Shown: one piece after another, positions 12,961 to 25,504 of the stretch | Numbering within the stretch: position 1 is the stretch's first letter | Layout: every line of letters starts with the position of its first letter | Assembly: GCF_037975245.1 (NCBI RefSeq) | Contig: NC_092565.1 | Location: forward strand, 22,093,499 to 22,157,498 | DNA: 64,000 bases | Direction: 5' to 3' | Origin: Apostichopus japonicus | Taxonomy: Eukaryota; Echinodermata; Holothuroidea; Aspidochirotida; Stichopodidae | The notes under the pieces: generated by a model | Databases searched by the model: none | Told to the model about the DNA's origin: nothing | What the model saw: only the letters and a program-made list of their open reading frames with translations | Made by a program: the position numbers and the translations under genes

Positions 12961-13383
12961 TTATGCCGATCCCGGTTTCAGTAGTGTACATGGAATTACG
13001 TACTAATAGCCAAGGCCTATACTAGTTACAGTCACTTTATTACGCTGAACAACCAAAGTGAAGGCTTCAGTTCCTATTTTTGATATGAACGCAATGCATG
13101 TGTGCCCGGTGACTGTGCTGAGGACTAGCAGGTAAAAGTGGTCGGATTTTCACAAAATAACGTTATTGCGTTACTTGACAAATTGACAATTCGTCCATAT
13201 GAGTCAGTTACACACTGAGACGTGAGACTGGAGTAGGCTAGGCCCTAATATTAATAATTAAATAGGCAAAGGCCTAACGTTTACAGCTCGTATGGCACCT
13301 GTACCTATTTATCTGAAAACCAAACTCATGATGAGGGACGTGTTGAAGATTCATGTGGATCTTCCAGGCAGGTAGGTCTAGGC

Positions 13384-13868
13384 CAGGGTTGTCCAACCTT
13401 TTGCAGAGGAGGGCCACATGGAATGATTATGATGAAGGAGGGGGCCGCATGAACCCTAGCCTACGCTCGATTTTTTGCCCGAAGCCCAAGGCAACAAAAT
13501 GTGAGCACTGCGAGCAGAGCGCACTGATTATACAGTTGTTATTCTGCCGATTCGAAGTAAGCTTTCACATTCATATGGTACGAATTCTAAAGTCAGGCCC
13601 TAATGGTACTGATTTATTTTCCGTCCTGATAAAACGGATGAACGGACCGCCCGCCCCTCCCCCCTCCTCCACTGAGAGAGTGTCACAAAAACTGACCTGT
13701 ATGCAGTTTTTTGGACGCAGAAGGTTCGGATGATGATTATATAGCTTCAAATTGTTATCAATATATCTGCTCACTAAAATTTCGCACCGTAGATAATCTC
13801 TGGCGGGCCGGACGCAGCCTTGAGGCGGGTCGGACTGTGGCCCGCGGGCCGTAGGTTGGACAACCCTG
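13384..13868. mobile_element. Non-autonomous hAT-like element (485 bp)
   Basis: The termini are perfect inverted repeats starting CAGGGTTGTCCAACC. They are flanked by an identical 8-bp sequence, GTCTAGGC, at 13376-13383 and 13869-13876. An 8-bp duplication and CAGGG-type ends are characteristic of hAT transposons. The interior is GC-rich near the right end (GGCCCGCGGGCC) and has no transposase frame. Confidence 0.88.
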
Positions 13869-13876
13869 GTCTAGGC

Positions 13877-16790
13877 TATATAATGTTTCTTCTCCAGTCC
13901 TACATTTGTTCAAACAAGAAGATATTATTCCTACTTCCCCATGATATTTCAGAAATATGATAGATTTGAAGACAAACAAATTAACAAAGGTCTGATTGAG
14001 ATATTGAAATGCAATGGTCTCCAACTGTGTAAACTCATTGAACTTCAATAGGCCTGTACATGTTATGATATTCGTTGTAAATTGATTGTGCCATTAATAA
14101 CATTGTCTGCAAAAAAAAACATTTTTACAGGTTGCACAAGATTATTCTTCCCCTGATGAAGTCTTCTCAAAATAGGTGGGCTGTGTGGAATGCAATGTAT
14201 TTTCCATATAGTGGAGACTTACTCCACATCCATGACTTACTCCACATTCATCATATTCATACATTCATCTGCTGATGGTTCTCCAAAGTTTCATTCCCTA
14301 CAGTATGTGTGGCAATTGTATTGAGGTATGATTTGTTCTTTGACATTCAACTCCAAAATTGGACTTCAGTTTTAAAGTTCCAGGTGCTAGAAACATAGAC
14401 CAAATTGATTTTTTTCTTTTTGGAACTTGTTAGGCCATTATATAATCTGTTCTGGTGATGCAGAATTCATTCAGCAGATGGTTCAATTCCATCAACAGAT
14501 ATCATACAGCCATACAGTTTCCAAAAAGAAGGTCAAGTATTCGGCACCATCATGAGACTTGTAACAAAAGGAATTACAGGATTTTTCAATCGCAAAGCTC
14601 TCGTTGAATTTCCTCACATTGTCTACATAGGAATTTTCTTTGTGATACAGTAATCTAGCTTTCTAGTGTCAATCACTCTACATAGCAAATGCGAACAGTA
14701 GGGGTTATTTTAAAGTTATCATGACTTCATTATAGACCATCCACTGGTGTTCCAATGAAAGGCTCAAAATGAGTTGTTAGCTCGGCAGCTAACTTCAGAT
14801 TAAACAACAACAAATACTGTTTAAAGAAAATGTGTTTGGATGGTGCCATCTCAGACTTTGGAACTACTGGAACAGATACCTATTATAGAGAAGAACAGCT
14901 CTCAGCAAACTGGTTATCCACCATAAGCCATGTGTATGGAAATGTCTGTAGTTAGTGGACCTGAAGTTTCCCACCGGGATGCTCTGTAGGCTAGTGTAGG
15001 CCCATATGTTTAAACAAAAGAAATTTTTATTACACACATAGGCATACATTTCTCATCAGCGAAACAAATTGTTGAACTATGCAAATATTACAGCATGTTG
15101 GCATGGCTGAGCTAACATTGGATGATTTTGAGCACCTCTTGTAAAGCCAATGTGTTCATAAGCACCATTAGATGACTGGAAAAAAACCCGATATTTTCAC
15201 TTGTATGTAATCCATTTGTGCTTAACTTTGCACCTAACCACCCCAGATAAAGTTATCATGAACAATGTTCATCTTGTATAGTGTTCTCCATAAATTCTCC
15301 CTTCGTATTTGCTATTCTGTGTTCCCCAGTTTTCCATTAAGGACATGCATTAGTCACTGAATCACATATATTATCTGTCTAGTTTTTGTCCATTTTAGGG
15401 CACTGTACCACCCCAGAAGTGTTTAATACTGAAACTGGTAAATGGAAAGTGGTGGACACAGCATACATAAGCCTATGGAGAATTGGGGACAGCATAATGA
15501 ACACATAAATTGGTGTCACTGTTCCTGTGGCTATGTAAAGGTCTCTTGTAATTTCTTTATATTCTTGCAAGGAAAAAGTTAATGAGTAAAATGTTTTGTG
15601 CAGTATAGAGGCCCGGTAAAGAAAGTAGATATGCATTGAGAGTGTTTCAAGTAAATCACTAATTCCAGGTGGGGTTCCTCTTAAAGGTGTACTTTATTGG
15701 CTAACTATGCTAGATATTCAAATATGGTCACCTTTGGTCAATATTCTTAAACTTTTTTTTTATTACAAACTTTGAGGAAAATTCCTAACTGGGACATTTA
15801 GTCATCTTGTGTGTTCCTTAAAATTTCTGAGAACAGTTTGTATAGTAAAGACCTCCAGGAAAGTACTTTTGAAAACTTGTAGCAGTTATAGCATGCTAGA
15901 ATTTGGGGCCTATACTGACTACCTTTAAAGCCAAAAGTTTGACTAATCTCTGTTCCAAAATACCCCCAAAAGTATGAACAAGTATTGTTATTCTATAGTG
16001 GCTGACACTGGGAACCACCACCTGCCAGTAAGCACTTTGTAGTACTTTAGGGTGGAGGTTGAGGGCTGGAGGTATCTGACTAAAACTGAGAGGTGTTGCC
16101 AATTAGAAGCATAAACACAGTATGTCTTCAGGGAAACAATATTCTTGATAGGATTACAAGCAAATCACTTATAACAAAGAAGAAATGGAAAAATAGAGGC
16201 TTAACTTTAAACATGAAGGTAACCTATGGGTTTTCTCTCCTGACCAATGCAGTAAGTACAAGGCACCTTTCAGTATGTGAAATGATTGTGTTTATCCTAT
16301 GGTTTTAATTTGTTCTATACTTCTAGAAATAATTAAAAATTCATTGAATTCAATGCATCATACTCATGGTTTCGTGGGCAATGACTTTGTTTAATACCCT
16401 GTAATAACAAGGACACCTTGAAGCAGGAGCCACGACAAAGTAAAAATATGAGAAATGATCTGCAGAAAGTTATGAACAGTTGTTAATTTTGTTTTCTTAA
16501 CTTCCTGAAATCTACGAAATATATTGTATTGCTTCCTAACTATTCCTTTATTTTACTACATTTTATTCATGAAGGCACCAATTCAATGCAAAGTGTGTTA
16601 CTTGAAATGCCTCGACGATGGAAACAGTTGCTGACAACATCTGAAGTACGGTGGTTTGGAGCACTCAATGTTTCTGTGGTCCAAGCATGTTGCAGCATTT
16701 GTTGAGTGAAATAGTGAACCATGATAACTTACACCCATCCATTAAGAAAAGCGGAGGGGTGAGGTGGGGGAGGGTGGGCGGGTCGAGAGT
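13877..16790. other. Intergenic stretch with nothing recognised
   Basis: AT-rich sequence with only short random open frames. No splice-consistent exon, RNA gene or repeat array was identified by eye. Confidence 0.4.
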
Positions 16791-16824
16791 TTCAGGTACA
16801 CCAATCCATGGGCAACTTAATGTA

Positions 16825-17080
16825 TAAATGCCTTTTATTATTATTATTCATCGTCATTCTTATTGTTGTTATTATTATTATTGTTGTTGTTTTTACTATT
16901 ATTACTTTTATTATGATTATCGTCATTGTCATCCTCATCATTCTTATTGCTATTATTATTTTTGTTGTTGTTGTTACTATGATTACTATTGTTATCTTTA
17001 TCATCATCATTCTTATTATTATTTTGTTGTTACTATTATTATCGTCATTATCATCATTATCATCATTATTTCTATTATAA
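16825..17080. repeat. Imperfect trinucleotide microsatellite (ATT/GTT/ATC)
   Basis: About 250 bases of degenerate TTA, TTG and TCA triplets. The triplet period keeps several frames open on both strands, but the encoded low-complexity peptides are artefacts. Confidence 0.9.
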
Positions 17081-17394
17081 GTCTTCGGAGGGGGTGGAGT
17101 GGTATAGGTAACTGGGATTGTAATGACTTTTACAGTACATTTCAATCAAGTTTATTTCAAGCTCCTTATCACATCTTTTCTCTTACCCTATATATTCATA
17201 TTTTGTGTACCTCGTGTATTTTTACATTTATACTATATTTTTTTTGGTTTGAAATAAAAAGAATAAAATAGAAAAGTCTGAGTCATTGTATTTCAGTTGC
17301 TGTAGTTCTCTGGGCATTATATCCAGAAAGAGGCCTCTTTTGATTCCTTGCCAAAGACTGAAGAAATCAATGCGATGGTGATTGTGTGGGTTAG

Positions 17395-18240
17395 TGCGTG
17401 TGCGCGCGTGCGTGGGTGTGTGTGTGTGTGTGTATGAGACACTTTCTTGTAAACACGATATCTCAATAATTGAAGCTTGTATGTAACTCATACTCTTCAT
17501 ATGGGTAACCCATATTAGGAAAAAGACTACTATTGTTTTTGGTGGAGGTCAAAGGTCATTTGAGGTCACCAGAGGTCAAACTAAAAAACCTCTTAAACTG
17601 CTTTTTAACACAATATCTTGTAGGAAGGGGTAACTTGGAAGGATTGCATACTTAGTATGTAGATGGCCCATATTGTGTAGGAGATCCCTATTATATTGGA
17701 TGCGGGTCAACAGTCATGTGAGGTCAGCAGATCTGAGGTGAAAGTCTGAAAATCTTGTGAGAAATTACTCTAAAGGGGAAATTGCGTTAATGTACAAACA
17801 AAGCACGTAGATTGCCTTTGGTGAGAACAAAATCGCTGTGGAATTTCATGCGTGTCAAATTTCCTTTGAGGTCAAGAGAAGCAGTTTTCAGAAAACCCAA
17901 TCTACGGTACCCAACATCGACCATACTGTCATCACATACATGTTTCTGCATTACGATCATGATGCACAAGCATATATCATTTCGTCGTCCGGATCAGGCA
18001 CCCGTACAAAACTGTCGCAACGAAACCGGTGTACGAGCTGCATTTCGCGTAAGTTGCTGAGTTCCTGTAGGTTCTCTCTGGCCAGTATCTTTGTAGTAAG
18101 CAATAAGATTTTGATATGTACTTGGTATGTCGATGATCCATATCAATTAAATAACCCTATTGTTTTGGTGAAGGTCAATACAGCCCAAACTGTGAATAAC
18201 CTACAAACATGGTATATCCAAATCTCTAGTTGAAATCAAA
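17395..18240. repeat. (GT)n-headed array of AGGTCA-bearing units, first copy, with an insert
   Basis: A GT/GC microsatellite at 17395-17435 is followed by units starting near 17437, 17590 and 18090. These share TTGTAAACACGATA-type openings, ATGTAGATCC-type middles and GAGGTCAAAGGTCA-type ends. A less repetitive segment at about 17770-18065 interrupts the array and is open in several frames. The same family, in the same orientation, recurs at 28930-29360. Confidence 0.7.
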
Positions 18241-19790
18241 GCCCTAACAAAATTTCTCCTATGGGCCCGGCAAGGAATCACTAAATCTTTGACTTTCTGG
18301 TTTCTTATTTGTTCATTACTAGGCTGCTCATTGCCCTTTTGTAAATGATGTTCTTATCCTTTAAGAAAAGTGAATAATAAAGAAAAATACCACAGCAGCA
18401 CGGCTAATAAATGAGCAGTGATGTAAGATGTTTGAATAGCTAACCACCGGACCAAAGTTCAGCAGGCTGATTCGAAATATACCAATAACAGATGAGAACA
18501 ATTTGCGGAAGGAAGGAGTGCTTCTAAATAAACCTTCACATGATCAGCTATACGTACACAATAATGCACATGTTTTGTAGCATATATAGTCCAATACACC
18601 TGTTTTCTCAAAGGTATTCCGTAAGAGTGGGGGGGGGGGTCTTTAAAGGGGGTGAGGGTCCGATCGATCTTCTAATTGTATGGCTTAGTGGGTCACTAGT
18701 TCCCAAACATATTCGAGACGGATGCTCGTACCATTTCTGGTTTAGAAGGTTAAAGGTTAAAGTGCTAAACTGGCCATATTTTCAAACTGAGGCTAAAAAT
18801 CGAAAGAAACTTGCAGAACTAATAGTTTCTATGGAAAACTTCCCCACCTTCCAAACGAGTGTGATAACGTCACAGAATCACAGGAGAATGGCATGTCCAA
18901 AATATTAAAGTCTTAAGAAAGTCAAAATCTTGGTTGGAACTAAAATTTACATGTGCGGCATTCAGTGGAAAGGATTTCGACTTCGAAAAGAATTTTCGAA
19001 ACAATTATGGCGTTAACCCACACCCTATAGGTTTACCATTAGGATGAGCCTGATTAATTATGGTGTCTAAATGAATTAGGTCTATAGGAAGCTGAACCTC
19101 CGAATGCATATTATGGCAGACCGATGCTTTCACGTGATATCCATGTATAAGCTCATTGGAAGTTGCTCTCCATGTGAGGGCGCTTCATAAGAATACTTTC
19201 TAAGGCAAACCCCACAGCACTGGAAAGATCTGTGAACTTGAAACTTATAATTACCTTGAAAGCTAATTGGAAAGGTACGTTTTGTCAATTAAATCCCGAT
19301 TTTCCCGTCTTTTAACTCCAAGCGGATGTGACGTAGTCGTGTACGTCAATAAGTCGGAAATGCAACATTCAATGGCATGATAATTTGTGGCGTATATACA
19401 GCATGACATTTTCTCTTACTTCTTAAGTTTCACATCTTTTCTTATACTTGAATAAAAGGCGGCATGTTAAAAAAGACATACAAAAATTTAAAAAATATAA
19501 TAAAAAAATTACCAGAGGTCGGAGGCAATCGATATGACATTGCAAAACTGAGCTTTGTCTTTATTATTTAAATATAAAATTTCAAGCCAGTCGGGCAAAG
19601 TTTACATTGGCGCAAAATACCGCTCCACAATATAACGTCATAAAAATCGATAAAAATACTGTTTGTGATAGAACTGGACTCGCTGGGTCCACTGATGCAA
19701 TGATCAGGACGATCAAATGCAATATTGTAGAAAGTGAGAGGAGAATGAAAGGGTATATAATTATGATATCATTCCGAGTCTATACAGCTA
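18241..19790. other. Intergenic stretch with nothing recognised
   Basis: It includes an 11-base G run near 18629-18639. A 122-codon open frame near 18540-18908 shows no recognisable motif or splice context. Confidence 0.4.
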
Positions 19791-19798
19791 GGGGAGGC

Positions 19799-20463
19799 CA
19801 GTGGCGTAGCCAGAGGGAGCCAGGTTTTTTTTCTTCTTCAAATTTGCTTTGTGCTACAGTCTTGCCCCCCCCCCCCCCAATGAGATCCAGTGATGTATTC
19901 AAAATTATACTTTTTTTAACATTTCTTCGAGTTCTGATCACAAGTATTCATACCTCAGGGCTCATGTTCATACTTCATGTAAGGTCAGAACTTGGTAATC
20001 AAACCGAAATATTATACATTTTGGGCCTTCATCATACCCACATACGGAGACCGTTGATCAATATCGTCCTACAGAATAAGCGCCAATAATTTGGCCAGTT
20101 GTATAACCGTTACAAACTAACGCTAGCAACCCATGTTTATTTTCAGCGACCAATGATGCCACTTGTGGAGAATAGGCCTAGTGAAACTTGTTTCTGTGGG
20201 AATCTGGGCATGTTGTGAATTAGAGTAGCAAATTTATTCACTGTATCCTTTTCATATTGTGCGGAATTATGCAGAAACCAAGACGACTGTCTCCGCTATA
20301 GAGGTAAATTAAGTGAAAGTGTGTCATGTTCCACTGAACCATTAGATGTGTATTTGTGCAGACGAGGTGCCCGTTAATACATATATTTCTTGGTAATTCC
20401 TACCATCAACCCCTCTTAAGAAAAATCTTGCCCCCTAACAATTGAATGTTGGCTACGCCACAG
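19799..20463. mobile_element. Non-autonomous hAT-like element (665 bp)
   Basis: The left end CAGTGGCGTAGCCA and the right end TGGCTACGCCACAG are inverted repeats with one mismatch. The flanks GGGGAGGC (19791-19798) and TGGGAGGC (20464-20471) agree at seven of eight positions, as an aged 8-bp target duplication. The interior carries a 14-base C run at 19865-19878 and no transposase frame. Confidence 0.82.
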
Positions 20464-20471
20464 TGGGAGGC

Positions 20472-21440
20472 CACGTTGACTTAGAACTTATGTTGTTGGT
20501 ACAAGACCACAGATGGGACTCACTATTGTTTATAGTCTTGCCCGATTTAAAATGTCCCGTGATTAAAATGCATATGGCATACAAATGTGGCCAAGGAACA
20601 AATAAATATTAGTAGAGGGCGCTCTTGTTAGCTTAAATTTAGAGCTAATTTATGTTCTACTTACATTCAGAGCCATGTATACCTTTTTGTTTACATTAAT
20701 GTAAGATACATAACCTGTCATATTTCAAAGCTATAAGCCTTAAAGTGTTGAGATTCTTCATCCTATCAGACCAACCTATGAGAGGTTATTGATCCCCCCG
20801 CCCCACTCCCCTTGGCAGTAGTATACTGCATGATGTTGGTGCGAAGAAGAGTTTTGCCTGACCATTGCCTTTTCCAAACTTAAATGATCGGGCTGTTGTT
20901 AGCATTATAGGAGTGCTGTTGTAGGTGCAACTTTCCGAGTTTTCCCTACGAAAACACTTGGGTATGGGGGAGGGGGCAAAGTGGAAATGTTATAAATAAA
21001 TCAGCCTCCCTAGAGAGTCATGTTTTTTGTGGTAACATTAAACATGGACCCTCACACTTGCAGTCATTCACATCCAGTGTGAGGGTATGACAGATAGGTG
21101 GGGGGGGGGGGCAGGTGAGACACACCCAAAATGTTCTGCTCAGTATCCCCAGGGGAGACACACCCAAAATGTTCTGCTCAGTATGTGCTGTAGACATGCT
21201 GACGGAGTTAGTGTGAAGGCTGGTTGCATGTGAGATAGTTGTCACAACATCAAATGATGTAGCATCACAGGCAATTGGGTTCATCTAATAATTTTAAATT
21301 ATTTTATGCTAGAGAGCACCTTGACAAGATTTCAGTCCCTTCCGTAATAATAAAAATGTCAAGAATGTGGATTTTTATCCATCTGTCAATAATAGTTAAT
21401 GAAATAAACAACCAAATACCATTATCAATTGAGACTTGAG
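20472..21440. other. Intergenic stretch with a short direct duplication
   Basis: A 30-base segment beginning GAGACACACCCAAAATG is present at 21117-21146 and again at 21155-21184. A 12-base G run lies at 21100-21111. Nothing else was recognised. Confidence 0.6.
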
Positions 21441-21446
21441 TTTATT
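21441..21446 (-). terminator. Minus-strand polyadenylation signal AATAAA
   Basis: TTTATT on the plus strand reads AATAAA on the minus strand, and GT-rich sequence lies downstream. It could end a transcript started near 25340. The 2.1 kb between the candidate last exon and this signal has no coding features and would be 3' UTR. Confidence 0.35.
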
Positions 21447-23585
21447 GAAATCACCAAGTACAGTCCTCTTGTTGCAATGTCACCAGATTAAAGTATTGCC
21501 TTTATTCACCACAAATATGCTTTGATATCACTTGAATAACAAAACAAATCACTGCTTTTTTCCAGCAACTAGATCGTAAGTAGAAATAAGCAAGCACAAA
21601 GCACACATACTAATTTACATATGAAACACAACCAGCTATGGTATTTCCAAGATACATTTGGCATAGCAAGGTACTGTCAACCAGAATGAAAACATTTCAT
21701 GGTTCCTGCTGCTGCTCATTGATTAACAGGGAACACTCCAATTATGTAATTATGAAGAAAGATCAATAATTGCCTTACAAAGCCACACCTCCTCATAAAT
21801 ACACACGTTATCAATTGTAACACACATCACCATGTGTAAGCTACCTATCAATAACACACTCACTTTTGATGGGACTGTGACTTATGGTTGTCTACTGTAG
21901 GTTTAACCCTGTGACCTCATTAATATTCATGATATGAGCACCAAAATCAATATTTTTATCAACAAATTATGGACCACCCACCCACCCACCAAATATAGCA
22001 TTGATCAATCATAGCCCTTGTTGAGTTATCGTGCATAAAAACTTAAGTGTCACACACATACACATATACACACACACACACCGACCTGATTACAAAGGTT
22101 CCTTTGCTTTCAGCAAGGAACCAAAACTACAAAATGCCGTACACAAAATGCACATAAATTTAAGTTAACTGTTGTTTTTGATCCAGGCACAATGCAACAT
22201 GATATGTCTTGTTAATTAAACAAAGAGGTAATTGCATACTACCTTGACAGCAAGGAAATTTTAATTGACTGAAAAGACTGACTGAAACCACAGAATGCTT
22301 AACATACAATGGGTGGGTTCATTTACTGCAATGTTCAGAAAATAACATAATATGAACCCTGCTGAAGGATAACTATTTCATGCCACAAAAAATACCTTTT
22401 CACAGTGAAAAGAACCTTTTTAGACTAAATAGATCTGTCAATAAAGGAACAGAACATATATCACCTGTGATTTGCAAAGGGCATATTTCTATAGCGTTTT
22501 AATGTTGAGAATTGTTATTTATTTTAACATTGCTTACTAATTATTAGTCACTAGTATAAAATTCTTCTTGATTAACTGTATGATTAGGTGGCAGAAATAT
22601 GATAATTATGATAGTAACTTGAGAAAAAATTCCTACAAACCTTTTCTGCCACACCCCCTTTTTTTATCATCACTGAACAACCATTCTAATTGTTATTCTG
22701 CTTGCATACAGTGCTTTCTCAATTGACTTGAATTGTGATCAATCATAGTTATTTGGATCATTTGCTTGATCCTATGAAGTTTTACAGTACCTAAATGAGT
22801 AAACATCTAAGAATGTCTGCAAAGGTAAAATACTAACTGTATCCAGGGACAGTATTTAACTTATCACAATATGAGGTTCAACTGCATTATACCATACTGC
22901 AGCTTTAAACAACTACATACACATAAACCTGCAAAACCAAGAAATATGCCTCCTCCCAACCCATTGCCTTTTCAGGTATGCACAGTATGCCTTCATTATT
23001 AGCAATCATGGCTGGTGAAAGACATAAAAATTGATAAAACTAGTAGAACATATAATTTTCAGTTATGTCCAGCCAAATCAGTCTCTATGTGATTACTGTC
23101 ATTTCTTTTTGCTACTACTGCACTCATGAACCTTTCTCTATGAGGCTTCTTATGCCCTTCAGCATGTCTCTTGACATAAATAGAATGAAAAGATAAAAAG
23201 TTTCAACACAATATGCATGAAAATATGAGTGTGATGTCTTGTATTTTGTGTAGAGTATTTGCCAGTTTTGCCCACTTTTGGCAAAAGTTTTGCAAACTGC
23301 CATAGGTGAAATTATTGAATTTCTTCTCATTCAATGTCTGAAAATTTTGCCAACAGATGATTGAACGAACACCGGCTCAGTGACTAAACTGAGAGGATGA
23401 ACATTTCTAGTTGCCAGAGGAATGCTTGTGGTTGCAATTGTGACATTGCAGAGGAAATTGCATCCAACTTTCACAAAAATCCATCACAAAAAGAGTTTCC
23501 AGAGCACTTAAACAACCATAGATAAATGTAATACCACACTCAAGTTGTGAAATTTTAACCCTAAATTTATATAGCTTTTTTAATA

Positions 23586-25335
23586 CTACTGATAAGTTAC
23601 CAAGTGCTGTAAACTGGTCATATATACCAAAAGATTGATTGATTTGCAAACCCTGAAACTGGCATGTTGTATGATATGCTGCAGATTTCCTGTAAACAAG
23701 GCTCTACTTGATTCATAAATAAGTACTCGACCACATCGTGTGTCAACCTGAAAGAATTAGACATAATTTTTATAGAATTCCTAAATACAAACTGTAAATG
23801 ATGACTCCTAGGCTGCTAGCACAGATACATGTATGGTGAACAAAATTACCACCTTGATGGTTATCTATTACATGTTAACACAACTAGGAAGCTAATTGTA
23901 TTTTGCCAATTTTGAGCTGTCTACATAAACTTAATAGTTCAATCTTTTGTCAAGCAATCCCACTTGCTCAAACACAAGACTGCACGGTTTAAAGTTGGTA
24001 AAGGATGGCTAAGCCAAAGGCTGTCATACAGTCCCAGTGCTATGAGGGGCTTTCACACCACCCATTCAGTAGTTACTTCAAAAAGGTACTATAGAAAGAT
24101 GAATAACAGATGGATAACAGCTAGATAGATTGACAGAGTGAAGATTCTGAGTCACAATAGTTCAAGTGGCATAGCTTGTTCGAGCTAAAAGTAACATTCC
24201 AATATGGGGGAGTCTTTCGAATATCCAGTTGCTCAGACTTACACCAGTATTTTACATACACTGTGCAAGATCTCCATTAACCAGGTGCCACTCCATTAAA
24301 TATGGAATAACAACATTTTGCTCCAGAGTCTCCGTTCATACAATACCATGATGGCAACTTCCATAGACCAGTCATGGAACCATGCAAAATATTTTGTGTG
24401 TCTTTGAGTGCAGCTTAACTTTCCTTTCCAATGTTTTTTGGTTGTGCTTCTATACTGCTAGTACTATCTTTTTTATCAGCATGTTAACGATCATTGACAT
24501 CTTCTGCCAGGGTGTGTTGTCAGTAAACCATCTTTTGAAATTAAGGCCAGACTGTATAGTCATGCTTTTGAATGACATATCAAGTTCTCTTGGATCTCAT
24601 GCTGATCACCTGTCACAATTTTATTAAAATAGCTCAACACCTTGTCCAAACAAGGATCTCAATCACTGCAGTTTACAAAGTCATTACAAACTGAGGGCTT
24701 CCAATTTCATCCACAAAAGTCCACGAAATACGTACAGTATAGCCTAGTGCTGAAGAAAATGTGGAGTGAGTACTAGGTAATAATATTATATTTTTCAAAA
24801 TTGCAGACAATACGCTGCACATTGTTATACAGTGTACAAAGGACAAACAATGGGGCATTAGACATATTGTGAATCGCCTTTGGGAAAGCACGACACCCCT
24901 CCCCTTGGATCCACCAGTACAAAGCTAAGTATTGATCCTAGGCCCTAGGGTACTAATAATTATTAAAATACCTGAGTGAATTGCCGTGCATGACACTGGC
25001 AGTACAGTTTGCAGGCCTAAGTAAGGCTAACACAGTTACATTCCTAAAATACAGTTACGCCTAGTAGTAGTAGGCTAGTACTAATAGTAACTACAGTAGT
25101 TAATACTATGCCTACTACTAGTTATAGGTAGGCTATATCGAAATTCGGACTTCTCCATCACTTCCAAAGCGCCCGAATCGACCGCTCGCCATTTCTCTAT
25201 TTCTATGCTCCTTCACCTTGACTATACACGCTTGAAGCACTGATCTGTACAGATCAGTGGCTTGAAGTCGGGCTGGAAGTCGCCATTCTTCTCGTATACG
25301 CTTTGCACTTTGTTTACATCTATGGGCGCAGACAT
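23586..25335 (-). CDS. Candidate small gene of unknown function, minus strand
   Basis: The evidence is weak and the structure unresolved. Segment one: ATG at 25335, 37 open codons (starts MSAPIDVNKVQSVYEKNG) to a TAG at 25222-25224, with a possible donor just before it (CGT then GTATAG). Segment two: 25016-24972, 15 codons between a TTAG acceptor and a GTATTT donor, reading ACKLYCQCHARQFTQ. Segment three: 23747-23586, after a good CTAATTCTTTCAG acceptor, 53 codons beginning VDTRCGRVLIYESS and ending in TAG. All three are compatible with phase 0 joining. The start lies beside the second promoter copy, whose counterpart at about 12950 conserves ATGTCTGCGCCC. A second ATG in good context (MASGRFGRFGSDGE) lies near 25191. 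No family was recognised. Confidence 0.28.
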
Positions 25336-25490
25336 CTTGATTTGGGGTGCTTGGCAGCGATTGGCTGAAACCCCAAACCTTCTTTAAGATCTATTTTGAT
25401 TGGTGCTAACATACTGTGACACCGTCACCCTCATTAAGTGTATATGAATTTGTATCTGAGATGTGAAAACGCTGAACGGCAGGTCAACCC
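25312..25490. promoter_or_regulatory. Second promoter copy (copy B), inverted relative to the WDR6 promoter
   Basis: It carries ATTGG (CCAAT on the minus strand) at 25360-25364 and 25399-25403. Both have the same context as the WDR6 promoter, for example GCGATTGGCTGAAACC and TATTTTGATTGGTGCTAACA. The copies end at about the same places, near GTTTACA on one side and AGGTCAACCC on the other. Confidence 0.6.
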
Positions 25491-25504
25491 TGACTAGCGG
25501 AGAC

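Noticed and set aside
12939-13023. Plus-strand frame starting ATGTCTGCGCCC at copy A
   Set aside because: Similarity to the copy B frame stops after about eight codons and the frame ends after 28 codons. It is best read as a leftover of the duplicated promoter.
13086-13131. Plus-strand exon starting ATGAACGCAATGCATG and ending before GTAAAAGT
   Set aside because: It is only 15 codons, with no identifiable continuation. It could be part of a divergent non-coding transcript from the WDR6 promoter but cannot be supported.
16792-17271. Low-complexity open frames on both strands
   Set aside because: They arise from a degenerate trinucleotide microsatellite, with long single-residue runs and no splice or homology support.
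18540-18908. 122-codon plus-strand open frame
   Set aside because: It includes a translated G run and has no recognisable motif, splice context or codon pattern.
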